A stretch of DNA of 64,000 nucleotides from Auanema rhodensis (Eukaryota > Nematoda > Chromadorea > Rhabditida > Rhabditidae), in assembly GCA_964057225.1 (NCBI GenBank), contig OZ059899.1, forward strand, positions 2,480,001 to 2,544,000, given 5' to 3'. The position numbers were made by a program, and so were the translations under genes. Of this stretch, positions 63,856 through 64,000 are shown in pieces. Under the pieces are notes generated by a model, which ran no database searches, was not told the DNA's origin, and saw nothing but the letters and a program-made list of their open reading frames with translations. How positions within the stretch are numbered: position 1 is the stretch's first letter; the number at the start of each line of letters is the position of its first letter.

Positions 63856-64000
63856 ATGGAAACTCAACATACACTAATGCATCATTTTTCAAACGATCAT
63901 AACTAATTTTTGTATCAAACGTTTCTCAATGTAGTATAGTGCATTCGATGCGGATTTTTTAGCTGCGTCGATCTGTGTTATCAGATTTGCGCTAGCTTAA
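63856..64000 (+). repeat. Partial monomer cut by the window edge (145 bp)
   Basis: It is a TATCAAACG-type head and half core, ending inside the right arm of the 51-bp dyad. It has GGATTTTTTAGC in place of GGATTTTTAAGC (near 63960). The array clearly continues beyond the window. Confidence 0.95.

Larger units (their letters stand above)
1..64000 (+). repeat. Satellite DNA array, 350/351-bp monomer, 182 complete copies plus a partial
   Basis: The phase marker ATGGAAACTC recurs every 350 or 351 bases from position 1 to 63856 with no gap, inversion or foreign insertion. The 27 monomers of 350 bp start at 1, 702, 2105, 3508, 5964, 10175 and 11578 (loss of one T in the T-run after GAATTGA), and at 44571, 45974, 46675, 47025, 47726, 48076, 48426, 49127, 49477, 50529, 50879, 51229, 51579, 51929, 56140, 56841, 57542, 61753, 62454 and 62804 (loss of one A, TATTAAG to TATTAG). 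All others are 351 bp, so every monomer start can be rebuilt. Neighbours differ at roughly 0 to 3% of bases. Known biology: arrays of this kind form constitutive heterochromatin, often at centromeres. The chromosomal position cannot be read from the window, and the phase is my choice, not a natural unit start. Confidence 0.98.

Noticed and set aside
1-64000. CRISPR array or bacterial repeat
   Set aside because: The whole 351-bp unit repeats with no short repeat separated by unique spacers, and there is no protein-coding sequence.
1-64000. Transposon insertions, telomeric repeats or rDNA within the array
   Set aside because: The monomer phase is never interrupted by more than one base. No terminal repeats, target-site duplications or short telomeric motifs in tandem were seen.

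Overview
The window is one uninterrupted tandem array of an AT-rich satellite DNA. Using the recurring ATGGAAACTC as phase marker, I place 182 complete monomers (1-63855) and a 145-base partial monomer (63856-64000). All run head to tail on the same strand. Every complete monomer is 350 or 351 bp: 155 of 351 bp and 27 of 350 bp, which sums exactly to 63855. One monomer counted by hand has 31% GC. I see no protein gene, RNA gene, transposon, CRISPR array, telomeric repeat or unique sequence on either strand.

This is eukaryotic constitutive heterochromatin, probably (peri)centromeric or another large heterochromatic block. CpG is not depleted (about 12 per monomer against about 9 expected), which argues against a heavily CpG-methylated vertebrate genome. 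An insect or other invertebrate is my impression from the monomer size and composition, but I cannot name the species or the satellite family.

Each monomer has a nearly invariant middle (about positions 74-210) carrying two inverted repeats: a 51-bp imperfect dyad with 11-bp arms and a 22-bp dyad with 8-bp arms. A third dyad (9-bp arms, 10-base loop) lies across the monomer junction, and a 12-bp TTCGAA-centred palindrome lies in the A/T-tract tail. Most differences between monomers fall in two flanks (about 39-73 and 215-315). Linked variants there define monomer types and reveal higher-order repeats (HORs).

Layout: 1-4559 mixed types; 4560-10875 three copies of a 6-monomer HOR; 10876-28775 a shuffled HOR family with 5-, 7-, 9- and 10-monomer forms, including two clear tandem duplications; 28776-38954 a mixed stretch bounded by a block repeated at exactly 8775 bp (25 monomers), with an internal 3-monomer duplication; 38604-43517 2-monomer and 4-monomer duplications; 43518-48075 a change to a new monomer family; 48076-64000 that family, arranged as 2-, 3- and 16-monomer repeats. 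The pattern fits repeated unequal exchange and gene conversion at many scales. Nothing here supports a coded biological system; the interest lies in the array's architecture and its conserved dyads.
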